DNA of 64,000 bases from Pseudomonas capsici (GTDB lineage: Bacteria; Pseudomonadota; Gammaproteobacteria; Pseudomonadales; Pseudomonadaceae), in assembly GCF_017165765.1 (NCBI RefSeq), contig NZ_JAFGZD010000022.1:18593-82592 (forward strand). The letters are read 5' to 3'. The position numbers and the translations under genes are program-made. Each line of letters opens with the position of its first letter. Within the stretch, counting starts at the first letter, position 1. Below, in pieces: positions 8,652 through 17,274 of this stretch. Under the pieces are notes generated by a model, which worked only from the letters and a program-made list of their open reading frames with translations, was not told the DNA's origin and did no database searches.

Positions 8652-10205
8652 ATGAATCCTCGTACCAGCGCGTCAGTCCACGATCAGCAGAATGAAGACA
8701 ATACCGGTGAGGCCCACGAGCCTCTTCCCGTTGCGGCCCGCTTTGAAGCAGGCGAAGGCAGCAAAGACAAGGCCACTCATGGCTCCATCGAAGCCATCCT
8801 TGAAACCGCCGGTTTCAGGAAGGATGAAATACGGGCTATCTATTTCGGTAACTGGTTGCGTGACTACTCGCAACTGCTCGATCCGAAGATAGTCCGCGCC
8901 ACCACCATGCCCAAGAGTTTCCCGGACCTGCTGTCCCGCGAAGCCCTGACCCGCATCGTGGATGTACTGGCGGTGCGGGAGTTCACCGACCTGATGAAAA
9001 CTGACCGTTCGCGCTTTATCGTGACGCCAGAAAGGCTGGGGGTTTATCGCCCGAGCGAGCACATCGACAACCCCAGGACCGTGAACCCGAAGCCGGCCAA
9101 CCCCAAGGAGCGCGACGCCGACTTCGAGGACTGGGTCAGACCCGACGATCCGGTCTTGCAGGTCGACTTTCAGAGTTCGATGAAACGCTATATCCAGCGC
9201 TCGGTTGATGCCATGAGCCGTGAGCTGGACATGGCCATGCAGGCTGGCCCCCAATCCACCGATGGTCTGCGGGCATTCGGTTCGGGCCTGCATATCCTCG
9301 AAGACTTTTTCGCCCATTCCAACTTCGTCGAGTTGAGCCTGATAAAACTCGGCTACAGCAGCGTCCTGCCATGGACGTCCGAGGCAGACTGCCGGCATCG
9401 GCTGCCTCTGGTGACCGGCATGTTCGGCGGCAGCGACATCATCGCCAGCCTTGCAGCGCCACTGGGCAAGCTGCTGTTCTCGACGGATGACAAACCCTTC
9501 GAGCCTATCAAGGCCGGGGAACGCTACGAGCGCGACCAGATCATTCAGATCCTGCTCGGCGAGCACCCCAACGAGCAACTGCTGCAAGGCTATGAAACGT
9601 TCCTGACCACCCGTGACCAATGGGCGAGCCTGCCGTTCTCCGAACAGGTCGAGCGGTTCTATGCGTTCATCGGTACACCGGGAAGAATCGTCAACAATGC
9701 AATCGGCACGGCCATGCAAGGCTTGGCCACCTGGTTCGGCAACAGCATCGACGATATCCAGACCACACTGGGCGATGACCCGCACGTCAACGGTTCTACT
9801 GACCCATCGCATTCGCAGCTTGCCAAGGACCATGCCGAACACCCGCTGCACACTCTGTCTGCGCTGCTGGCGGAAAAAGCCGTGCTGCAAGTGGGTCAGG
9901 CCATGAAGGGCCAGTGGTTTGGCAAGAACGACGTGCAACACCCTGCACAACTGGCGGCAAAGTTCCTCGTTCACCCCATGGACAGCAACTGGCAGGACGA
10001 TCTGGTTCGCGACTGGGCAAAGCGAAACCCGAGCCTCATAAAACGCGCATCGGTCAAAACCGAGCTGGAGCGTACCCATGAGCAATTGCGAAAAAGCGCA
10101 GAAGCAGGCTTGCGATCATTCAATCAAGAAAGCTCCAGTTTCCTGAATACCTTTTTCGAAAGCACTTCGCTGTCGGACCTGTGGAATAAAATCACCGGCA
10201 AGTAA
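8652..10205 (+). CDS. HET-C-like protein (bacterial homologue of a fungal incompatibility factor)
   Basis: A 517-residue protein with the conserved core of the Het-C family: HGSIEAILETAGF, IRAIYFGNWLRDYSQ, then GSGLHILEDFFAHSNFVELS and HPLHTLSALLAEKAV. In fungi HET-C takes part in heterokaryon incompatibility and cell death; bacterial homologues are known from Pseudomonas. Several His/Asp/Glu residues in LHILEDFFAHSNF and the FGNWLRD block could bind metal (inference). There is no signal peptide; residues 1-45 are acidic and probably disordered, and a helical C-terminal region (RTHEQLRKSAEAGLRSFNQE) follows the core. The ATG at 8652 is preceded by AAGGA. It is alone on its strand, without an obvious immunity partner. 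Function in bacteria is unknown. Confidence 0.82.
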   Translation: MNPRTSASVHDQQNEDNTGEAHEPLPVAARFEAGEGSKDKATHGSIEAILETAGFRKDEIRAIYFGNWLRDYSQLLDPKIVRATTMPKSFPDLLSREALTRIVDVLAVREFTDLMKTDRSRFIVTPERLGVYRPSEHIDNPRTVNPKPANPKERDADFEDWVRPDDPVLQVDFQSSMKRYIQRSVDAMSRELDMAMQAGPQSTDGLRAFGSGLHILEDFFAHSNFVELSLIKLGYSSVLPWTSEADCRHRLPLVTGMFGGSDIIASLAAPLGKLLFSTDDKPFEPIKAGERYERDQIIQILLGEHPNEQLLQGYETFLTTRDQWASLPFSEQVERFYAFIGTPGRIVNNAIGTAMQGLATWFGNSIDDIQTTLGDDPHVNGSTDPSHSQLAKDHAEHPLHTLSALLAEKAVLQVGQAMKGQWFGKNDVQHPAQLAAKFLVHPMDSNWQDDLVRDWAKRNPSLIKRASVKTELERTHEQLRKSAEAGLRSFNQESSSFLNTFFESTSLSDLWNKITGK

Positions 10206-10301
10206 GAGCGTTGTCCGACTCCTGACAAATACGGCACTATCCGCTGTCTATCTGCACGATGATATTCAGAACGGTTATTGCCGCACTTTGCGAGGGGTCT
10301 C

Positions 10302-11903
10302 ATGGGACATACGATCTTCAAACCGCTGCTGTTGACTACCGCACTGCTGGCCTGCGCCCCTCTGGCCCAGGCTGCCAGTACCCTGGTGTACTGCTCCGAA
10401 GCCAGCCCGGCCGGTTTCGATCCGAGTCAGTACACCAGCGGTACCGATTTCGATGCCTCGGCCGAAACGGTTTTCAACCGCCTGACCCAGTTCAAGCGCG
10501 GTGGTACGGAAGTGGAGCCAGGGCTGGCGACTCGCTGGGAAGTCTCTGCAGACGGTCTGAGCTACACCTTTCACCTGCGTGAAGGCGTGAAATTCCACAT
10601 CACCGACTACTTCAAGCCGACCCGGGCTTTCGATGCCGACGATGTGCTGTTCACCTTCAATCGACTGCTCGATCCCGAGCAGCCGTTTCGCAAGGCTTAT
10701 CCTTCCGAATCGCCCTACTTCACCGATATGGGCATGAACAAGACCATCAAGAACATTGAAAAGGTCGATGCCCACACCGTCAGGTTCAACCTGAACAATG
10801 TCGATGCTGCGTTCGTGCAGAACCTGGCCATGAGCTTCGCCTCGATCCAGTCCGCCGAATATGCCGCGCAATTGCTCAAGGAAGGCAAGGCTGCCGAACT
10901 GAACCAGAAACCCGTCGGCACAGGTCCTTTCGTCTTCAAGCGCTATCAGAAGGATTCGCAGATCCGTTATGTGGGCAACAAGGATTACTGGAAGCCCGAA
11001 GACGTGAAGATCGACAACCTGATCTTCTCCATCAACAGCGATGCCGCAGTGCGCCTGCAAAAGCTCAAGGCCGGTGAATGCCAGGTCAGCGGCTACCCTC
11101 GCCCGCAAGACATCGAAGAGTTCAAGAAAGACCCGAAGATCAAGGTCCTGAGCCAACCGGGCTTCAACCTGGGCTTCCTGGCCTATAACGTCACACACCC
11201 GCCACTGGACCAGCTCAAGGTTCGTCAGGCGCTGGACATGGCCATCGACAAGCCGGCCATTATCAAGGCGGTCTACCAGAGCGCCGGGCAACTGGCGCAG
11301 AACGCTCTGCCTCCAGGCCAGTGGAGCTTCGACCCGGACATCAAGGACGCGCCCTACGACCCGACCAAGGCGAAGCAGTTGCTCAAGGAAGCAGGCATCG
11401 CGCCGGGCACACAGATCAACCTGTGGGCCATGACGGTGCAGCGGGCTTCCAACCCCAACGCACGGATGTCGGCGCAGATGATTCAGTCCGACTGGGACAA
11501 GATCGGCATCAAGGCCAACATCGTCACTTATGAATGGGGCGAGTACATGAAGCGCTCCCGTGCAGGCGAGCACGATGTGATGATCTACGGCTGGACCGGC
11601 GACAACGGTGACCCCGACAACTGGCTGGGCGTGCTGTACAGCTGTGCGGCGGTCAAGGGCAGCAACTTCGCCAAATGGTGCGATCCGGCCTACGACAAGC
11701 TGGTGCAACAGGCCAAGGTCACTACCGACCGGGATGAGCGGATCAAGCTGTATAAACAGGCGCAGAAGGTGCTCAAGACACAGGTGCCGATCACCCCGAT
11801 TGCCAACTCCAAGGTCTTCCAGCCCATGCGCCAGGAAGTTCAGGACTTCAAGATCAGCCCGTTCGGCCTGACCCCCTTCTATGGCGTCAGCCTGAGCAAA
11901 TAA
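10302..11903 (+). CDS. dppA1: Dipeptide ABC transporter substrate-binding protein (DppA paralogue 1)
   Basis: A 533-residue family 5 extracellular solute-binding protein. A signal peptide ends at about PLAQA/AS, although LLAC inside it resembles a lipobox. Family landmarks are TLVYCSEASPAGFD, the repeated EPGLATRWEVSADGLSYTFHLREGVKFH, and GWTGDNGDPDNWLG. Such proteins capture di- and tripeptides in the periplasm and deliver them to DppBCDF. It is the first of three tandem, highly similar copies. The start is ATG 10302 because GAGGGG lies just upstream; an upstream TTG frame is rejected. It ends 263 bases before the next copy, behind a hairpin, so it likely has its own transcript. Confidence 0.9.
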   Translation: MGHTIFKPLLLTTALLACAPLAQAASTLVYCSEASPAGFDPSQYTSGTDFDASAETVFNRLTQFKRGGTEVEPGLATRWEVSADGLSYTFHLREGVKFHITDYFKPTRAFDADDVLFTFNRLLDPEQPFRKAYPSESPYFTDMGMNKTIKNIEKVDAHTVRFNLNNVDAAFVQNLAMSFASIQSAEYAAQLLKEGKAAELNQKPVGTGPFVFKRYQKDSQIRYVGNKDYWKPEDVKIDNLIFSINSDAAVRLQKLKAGECQVSGYPRPQDIEEFKKDPKIKVLSQPGFNLGFLAYNVTHPPLDQLKVRQALDMAIDKPAIIKAVYQSAGQLAQNALPPGQWSFDPDIKDAPYDPTKAKQLLKEAGIAPGTQINLWAMTVQRASNPNARMSAQMIQSDWDKIGIKANIVTYEWGEYMKRSRAGEHDVMIYGWTGDNGDPDNWLGVLYSCAAVKGSNFAKWCDPAYDKLVQQAKVTTDRDERIKLYKQAQKVLKTQVPITPIANSKVFQPMRQEVQDFKISPFGLTPFYGVSLSK

Positions 11904-11929
11904 GTCATATACGGTAACAACCCCACACC

Positions 11930-11956
11930 AACCGGGTGCATTCAACACGCCCGGTT
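11930..11956 (+). terminator. Hairpin downstream of dppA1
   Basis: AACCGGG and CCCGGTT form a 7-bp stem around a 13-base loop, 27 bases beyond the stop. It is followed by GCGCGTTTATGG, so only a short T run is present. Weak to moderate terminator. Confidence 0.4.
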
Positions 11957-12166
11957 GCGCGTTTATGGTGCGATAAACGGCAAAATTCCTTTGCGCAAAC
12001 GATCAACTGCGCAGAAATTACACTGACGCGACATTCATGTACGCTCGTTCCACTTTTTAGCGCCCCTTTGTCGTCAGCACCTTGCTTCGGGTACGACCCC
12101 TGCATAAGTATCGGATGGATCGGCTCACGAGGTCGTTCCCTCCAAATGACAATAACTGAGGCCTCC

Positions 12167-13789
12167 ATGCTCAAACACGCAGTCATCCCGTTCATCGTCG
12201 GCGCAAGCCTGCTGGCGAGCGCACCCTTCGCTCAGGCGGCATCCAACCTTGTATTCTGCTCGGAAGGCAGCCCGGCGGGCTTCGATCCGGCCCAGTACAC
12301 CACCGGTACCGACTTCGACGCATCGGCAGAAACCCTGTTCAACCGGCTGACCCAGTTCGAGCGTGGGGGTACGGCTGTCGAGCCAGGCCTGGCAACCAGT
12401 TGGGATGTGTCCCCGGACGTGCTGACTTACACCTTCCACCTGCGCAAGGGCGTCAAGTTCCACACCACGCCGTACTTCAAGCCAAGTCGCGACTTCAATG
12501 CCGATGACGTGCTGTTCACGTTCAACCGCATGATCGACAAGGACCAGCCGTTCCGCAAAGCGGCCCCGACCGAATTCCCGTACTTCACCGACATGGGCAT
12601 GGACAGCAACATCGCCAAGGTCGAGAAAGTCGACGACTACACCGTGAAGTTCGTTCTCAACACCGTCGATGCCGCGTTCATCCAGAACCTGGCCATGTCC
12701 TTTGCCTCGATCCAGTCTGCCGAATACGCCGACCAGTTGCTCAAGGAAGGCAAGGCTGCGGACATCAACAGCAAACCTGTCGGCACGGGCCCGTTCGTCT
12801 TCAAGAGCTACCAGAAAGACTCCAACATCCGCTTCACCGGTAACAAGGATTACTGGAAGCCCGAAGACGTCAAGATCGACAACCTGATCTTCGCCATCAC
12901 CACCGATCCCTCGGTACGCATTCAGAAACTCAAGAAGAACGAGTGCCAGATTACCGCCTACCCGCGGCCGGCCGACCTTGAAACGCTCAAGGCGGACAAG
13001 AAGCTGAAAATGCCCGATCAGGCAGGCTTCAACCTGGGTTACATCGCCTACAACGTGATGGACAAGATCAAAGGCAGCGACACACCGAACCCCATGGCGC
13101 AACTGAAAGTTCGCCAGGCTCTGGATATGGCGGTCAACAAGCAGCAGATCATCGACTCGGTCTACCAGGGTGCAGGCCAGCTGGCCGTCAACGCCATGCC
13201 GCCGACCCAGTGGTCTTATGACGACACCATCAAGGACACTCCGTACAACCCCGAGAAAGCCAAGGCCCTGCTCAAGGAAGCCGGTATCAAGGAAGGCACC
13301 GAAATTACCCTGTGGGCAATGCCGGTCCAGCGTCCTTACAACCCCAACGCCAAGCTGATGGCCGAGATGCTGCAGTCCGACTGGAAGAAGATCGGTATCA
13401 ACGCAAAAATCGTCAGCTACGAATGGGGTGAATACATCAAACGCTCCAAGGGCGGGGAAAACGGCGCCATGCTGATTGGCTGGAGCGGTGACAACGGTGA
13501 CCCGGACAACTGGCTCGGCACCCTGTTCGGCTGCGACGCCATCAATGGCAACAACTTCTCCAAGTGGTGCGACAAGCCTTACGACGCAATCATCAAACAG
13601 GCCAAGGCAACACCTGATCAGGCCAAACGCACCGAGCTGTACAAACAGGCGCAACACCTGCTCAAGGACGCCGTGCCGATGACGCCTATCGCGCACTCCA
13701 CCGTCTACCAGCCGATGAGTAATACCGTTCAGGACTTCAAGATCAGTCCGTTCGGACTGAACTCCTTCTATGGTGTAAGCGTGAAGTAG
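12167..13789 (+). CDS. dppA2: Dipeptide ABC transporter substrate-binding protein (DppA paralogue 2)
   Basis: A 540-residue solute-binding protein very similar to the preceding copy: signal peptide MLKHAVIPFIVGASLLASAP...AQA, then SNLVFCSEGSPAGFDPAQYT and GWSGDNGDPDNWLGTLFGCD. No lipobox is present here, which argues for a free periplasmic form. It differs from copy 1 by a short insertion (MDKIKGSDTPNPM) near residue 305. The start is ATG 12167 with GAGG upstream; the reading frame stays open far upstream but without a signal peptide there. Role as in the family: peptide capture for DppBCDF, possibly with different side-chain preference. Confidence 0.9.
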   Translation: MLKHAVIPFIVGASLLASAPFAQAASNLVFCSEGSPAGFDPAQYTTGTDFDASAETLFNRLTQFERGGTAVEPGLATSWDVSPDVLTYTFHLRKGVKFHTTPYFKPSRDFNADDVLFTFNRMIDKDQPFRKAAPTEFPYFTDMGMDSNIAKVEKVDDYTVKFVLNTVDAAFIQNLAMSFASIQSAEYADQLLKEGKAADINSKPVGTGPFVFKSYQKDSNIRFTGNKDYWKPEDVKIDNLIFAITTDPSVRIQKLKKNECQITAYPRPADLETLKADKKLKMPDQAGFNLGYIAYNVMDKIKGSDTPNPMAQLKVRQALDMAVNKQQIIDSVYQGAGQLAVNAMPPTQWSYDDTIKDTPYNPEKAKALLKEAGIKEGTEITLWAMPVQRPYNPNAKLMAEMLQSDWKKIGINAKIVSYEWGEYIKRSKGGENGAMLIGWSGDNGDPDNWLGTLFGCDAINGNNFSKWCDKPYDAIIKQAKATPDQAKRTELYKQAQHLLKDAVPMTPIAHSTVYQPMSNTVQDFKISPFGLNSFYGVSVK

Positions 13790-13798
13790 TAGCAATAC

Positions 13799-13824
13799 GC
13801 CTGCGCTGTTATTGCAGCGCAGGC
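13799..13824 (+). terminator. Strong hairpin downstream of dppA2
   Basis: GCCTGCGCTG and CAGCGCAGGC form a perfect 10-bp stem with a 6-base loop, ten bases after the stop. No T run follows, so it may act as an mRNA 3' stabiliser as much as a terminator. Confidence 0.55.
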
Positions 13825-14055
13825 AACTGAACGTCGGCCTGAAAAATAAACTCGCCAAGTTGCGTAATTGCAGCTAAAAGCAATTACCTACTTGGTGAAA
13901 GTTTTTTTCCTACAACAACTAGAGCCTGCGAACCTATTTACCGCAAGCGCTGGCCGACATACCGTCGTGGCAGTTTTACTTACTTCAGATATTGTTTTCG
14001 GACGCGTCGTTACATATGAGCGCTATCACTCGCCCGTGGAAGGACAGGAATCCTT

Positions 14056-15654
14056 ATGCGTAAAACAATCGCGATAACATCATTAGTTGGCCTTGGACTA
14101 CTCAATGCGGCAACTGCAGCCCAGGCCGCCAGCAGTCTGGTGTTCTGCTCGGAGGCCAGCCCTGCCGGCTTCGATACGGCCCAGTACACCGCAGCAACGG
14201 ACAACGATGCAGCCGAACCCATCTATAACCGCCTGACGGAATTCAAGCCCGGCGACACGACCGTCGTACCGGCCCTGGCCACCAGTTGGGATGTCTCGCC
14301 CGATGGTCTGGTCTACACCTTCCATCTGCGTGAAGGTGTCAAATTCCATAGCAACAAAGACTTCAAGCCAAGTCGCGACTTCAATGCAGACGATGTGGTT
14401 TTCACTTTCAATCGCATGCTCAAGACCGACCACCCGTTTCGCGTGGCGTATCCCACAGAGTTCCCTTATTTCAACGGCATGGGCCTGAACAAGAAGATCA
14501 AGTCCATCGAGAAGAGCGGGCCGCTGACCGTCGTATTCACCCTCAATACCGTCGACGCTGCTTTTATCCAGAACATCGCGATGAACTTCGCCTCGATTCT
14601 CTCCGCCGAATACGCCGAGCAACTGATGGCCAAGGGCGACCCACGGGATATCAACCAGCAACCTATCGGCACTGGCCCGTTTGTGTTCCAGCGCTATCAG
14701 AAGGACTCGCAGATCCGCTACAAAGCCAACAAGGACTACTGGGACCCGAGCCGCGTCAAAGTCGATCAGTTGATTTTCGCCATCAATACCGACGCTTCGG
14801 TACGCATGCAGAAGCTGCGCAAGAACGAATGCCAGGTCACGCTCAACCCGAGGCCCGCCGACCTCGAAGCCCTGAAAGCCGACAAGCAGTTGCAGGTGCT
14901 GCAACGTCCCGGCTTCAACCTGGGCTACATCTCCTACAACGTGCGTCATGAACCGCTGGGCAATCTGCAGGTGCGCCAGGCACTGGACATGGCAGTCAAC
15001 AAACAGGCCATCATCAACGCCGTGTATCAGGGCTCCGGGCAACTGGCGGTCAACGCCATGCCACCGACCCAATGGTCTTATGACGACAGCATCAAGGACA
15101 CGCCTTTCAACCCGGAAAAAGCCAAAGAGCTGCTGCGGGCAGCTGGGGTCAAGGAAGGTACCGAACTGACGCTGTGGGCCATGCCGGTCCAGCGCCCTTA
15201 CAACCCCAACGCCAAGCTGATGGCCGAAATGCTCCAGTCCGACTGGGCCAAGGTCGGAATCAAGGTCAAGATCGTCAGTTACGAATGGGGCGAGTACCTC
15301 AAGCGCACCAAGAACGGCGAGCACGATATCTCGCTGATCGGCTGGACAGGTGACAACGGTGACCCGGACAACTGGCTCGGTACGCTCTACAGCTGTGCAG
15401 CCATCGGCGGCAACAACTACTCGATGTGGTGCGACGAGAAATACGACGCCCTGATCAAGGCGGCCATTTCCACCACCGACCGGGAAAAACGTACCGACCT
15501 GTACAAGCAGGCTCAACGCTACCTCAAGGAACAGGTCCCCATCACGCCGGTTGCCCATTCAACGGTCAACCAGCCATTGCGCGCTGAAGTCGAGGGTTTC
15601 CACGTAAGCCCCTTCGGTCGCAACAGCTTCTCGGGCGTCAGCATCAAAGACTGA
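14056..15654 (+). CDS. dppA3: Dipeptide ABC transporter substrate-binding protein (DppA paralogue 3)
   Basis: A 532-residue solute-binding protein, third tandem copy. Signal peptide MRKTIAITSLVGLGLLNAATAAQA is followed by SSLVFCSEASPAGFD. It keeps the internal landmarks of the group (ALATSWDVSPDGLVYTFHLR, PRPADLEALKADKQL, GWTGDNGDPDNWLGTLYSC). The change to TAATDNDAAEPIYNRLTEF near residue 45 differs from copies 1 and 2, which have GTDFDASAE. The ATG at 14056 has AGGA upstream. It lies 156 bases before the porin gene with several hairpins between them. In the equivalent P. aeruginosa locus the copy before opdP is called dppA3. Confidence 0.9.
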   Translation: MRKTIAITSLVGLGLLNAATAAQAASSLVFCSEASPAGFDTAQYTAATDNDAAEPIYNRLTEFKPGDTTVVPALATSWDVSPDGLVYTFHLREGVKFHSNKDFKPSRDFNADDVVFTFNRMLKTDHPFRVAYPTEFPYFNGMGLNKKIKSIEKSGPLTVVFTLNTVDAAFIQNIAMNFASILSAEYAEQLMAKGDPRDINQQPIGTGPFVFQRYQKDSQIRYKANKDYWDPSRVKVDQLIFAINTDASVRMQKLRKNECQVTLNPRPADLEALKADKQLQVLQRPGFNLGYISYNVRHEPLGNLQVRQALDMAVNKQAIINAVYQGSGQLAVNAMPPTQWSYDDSIKDTPFNPEKAKELLRAAGVKEGTELTLWAMPVQRPYNPNAKLMAEMLQSDWAKVGIKVKIVSYEWGEYLKRTKNGEHDISLIGWTGDNGDPDNWLGTLYSCAAIGGNNYSMWCDEKYDALIKAAISTTDREKRTDLYKQAQRYLKEQVPITPVAHSTVNQPLRAEVEGFHVSPFGRNSFSGVSIKD

Positions 15655-15670
15655 TCTTCAATCCCTCTGG

Positions 15671-15705
15671 TTGCATCACTCACGCTCAGACGTCGAGTGA
15701 TGCAA
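15671..15705 (+). terminator. Perfect 11-bp hairpin between dppA3 and opdP
   Basis: TTGCATCACTC and GAGTGATGCAA pair perfectly around a 13-base loop, 16 bases after the dppA3 stop. No T run follows. It is the first of three consecutive stem-loops in this gap. Confidence 0.5.
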
Positions 15706-15731
15706 GCGGGTGGCCGGACACATAAAAAATA

Positions 15732-15775
15732 CCGGGCCAAAACCCGGCACCACCAAGCCAGACAGAAAAACTGGC
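15732..15775 (+). promoter_or_regulatory. Two further stem-loops in the opdP leader
   Basis: CCGGG-CCAAAA-CCCGG (15732-15747) and GCCAG-nine bases-CTGGC (15757-15775) are short perfect stem-loops; the second is followed by GCTTTAAAAAAG. They lie 36-80 bases upstream of the opdP start codon. They may be an RNA control or stability element; no known riboswitch class is recognised. Confidence 0.35.
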
Positions 15776-15810
15776 GCTTTAAAAAAGAAATAAAAAAGGA
15801 GCGGTATCCC

Positions 15811-17190
15811 TTGAAAACAACCAGCACGGCATTGCTTGCCCTCTCTCTGACCTCCTTCGGCGCAGTAGCCCAGGCAGAAGAAAGCAGCCATACATTCATC
15901 CCGACGCAACTGAGCACCTCCAGCGCACAGGACGACGCAAAAGGTTTTTTTGAAGACCAGCATCTGACGGGCACGACTCGTAACTGGTATTCCAATGAGC
16001 TACGCCGTCGCGATAACCGGTTCACCTATAGCAATAACGGCGTAGAAACAACGACACCTCGCCGTATCAACTGGGCACAAGGCACCATCGTCAACTACAG
16101 CTCGGGATTCACTCAGGGCACAATCGGCTTCAGCACCGAAGTGGCGCTCTACAACGCCATCGCTCTGGAAAGAGACCGCAGCGACATCGCTGGCGGTGCC
16201 AACCGTACCCTGACCGAAAACGACGGCGACCCGGTTGGACAATGGAGCAAACTGGGCCTGGGTAACGTCAAGGCCCGGATTTCCAACACCACCTTCACTG
16301 CAGGCCGCCAGTCGGTCAACACACCGGTCATTGCATTTATCGGCAACCGTGCCTTGCCTTCCAGCTTCCAGGGTTTTGCCCTGCAGAGCGACGAGTTCAA
16401 CAACCTGTCCATCCAGGCCGGCAGCTTCGATCGGGTTTCGCCTCGTACCGAACAGAGCCTGAGCAAGTTCCGCTCCGAATACGCCACCAACAATGCCAAC
16501 GCAGACCGCCTGAGCATGGTCGGTGCCGACTACAAGCCGTTCGACAATCTGACTACCAGCCTGTACGCGTCGGACCTGGAAGACCTCTGGAAACAGTACT
16601 ACTTCGGCTTCACCCATGACATAGGTGACAGCAAGGCGGTGGCGCTGAGCACTAACCTCAACTACTACAAAACCAAGGATTCGGGCCAGAGCAAGCTCGG
16701 ACCTATCGATAACGACACCTACAGCCTGTCGTTCACCGCGACTCATCAGGCGCACAGCTTCGGCATTGCGTACCAGGAAGTCATGGGCAACGAGTATTTC
16801 GACTACGCCCATGAAACCAACGCCATCTTCCTGGCCAACTCCCTGCTGTCGGACTTCAACGGCCCGAACGAAAAATCCCTGCAACTCAGCTATGTCATCA
16901 ACATGGCCGATTACGGCATACCGGGCCTGAAATTCAACGCCTATCAGGCTCGTGGCTGGGGTATCGACGGTACTCACTACAGAGGCAACGCCTATACCGA
17001 CGTAAGGCAGATGAATGGTGAGCATCACTACGAGTACGGCATCGGCACGACCTATGCTGTGCAGTCCGGCCCGCTCAAGGCCACGACCGTACGAGCCACC
17101 TACACCACTCACCGCGCAAGCGAATTCCAGTCGGATGGCAACATCAATGAATTCCGCCTCGTGACCACGATCCCATTCAAGATTCTGTAA
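15811..17190 (+). CDS. opdP: OprD-family outer-membrane porin, OpdP type (TTG start)
   Basis: A 459-residue outer-membrane beta-barrel of the OprD family: signal peptide (MKTTSTALLALSLTSFGAVAQA), then the mature start with DDAKGFFEDQHLTG and NWYSNELRR, the family barrel features and C-terminal FRLVTTIPFKIL ending in a strand suitable for BAM insertion. The start is the TTG at 15811 because AAGGAG lies nine bases upstream and the signal peptide begins there; the longer frame upstream is lysine-rich and lacks a signal. OprD-family members take up basic amino acids and small peptides. Its place between dppA3 and dppA4-BCDF matches P. aeruginosa OpdP (glycine-glutamate/dipeptide porin). Substrate is by synteny. 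Confidence 0.87.
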   Translation: MKTTSTALLALSLTSFGAVAQAEESSHTFIPTQLSTSSAQDDAKGFFEDQHLTGTTRNWYSNELRRRDNRFTYSNNGVETTTPRRINWAQGTIVNYSSGFTQGTIGFSTEVALYNAIALERDRSDIAGGANRTLTENDGDPVGQWSKLGLGNVKARISNTTFTAGRQSVNTPVIAFIGNRALPSSFQGFALQSDEFNNLSIQAGSFDRVSPRTEQSLSKFRSEYATNNANADRLSMVGADYKPFDNLTTSLYASDLEDLWKQYYFGFTHDIGDSKAVALSTNLNYYKTKDSGQSKLGPIDNDTYSLSFTATHQAHSFGIAYQEVMGNEYFDYAHETNAIFLANSLLSDFNGPNEKSLQLSYVINMADYGIPGLKFNAYQARGWGIDGTHYRGNAYTDVRQMNGEHHYEYGIGTTYAVQSGPLKATTVRATYTTHRASEFQSDGNINEFRLVTTIPFKIL

Positions 17191-17274
17191 ACAGCCATGC
17201 CACTGCGGCGTGCGTCGTGCCTGTGCATGACACACGCCGCAGCCACGGCCTTCGCACTCAAAAGGAGGTTTCTC

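Noticed and set aside
10275..15558. Three long minus-strand frames (about 490-580 codons) opposite the tandem dppA genes
   Set aside because: They recur at the same place opposite each homologous binding-protein gene, as expected for shadows of a conserved coding sequence.
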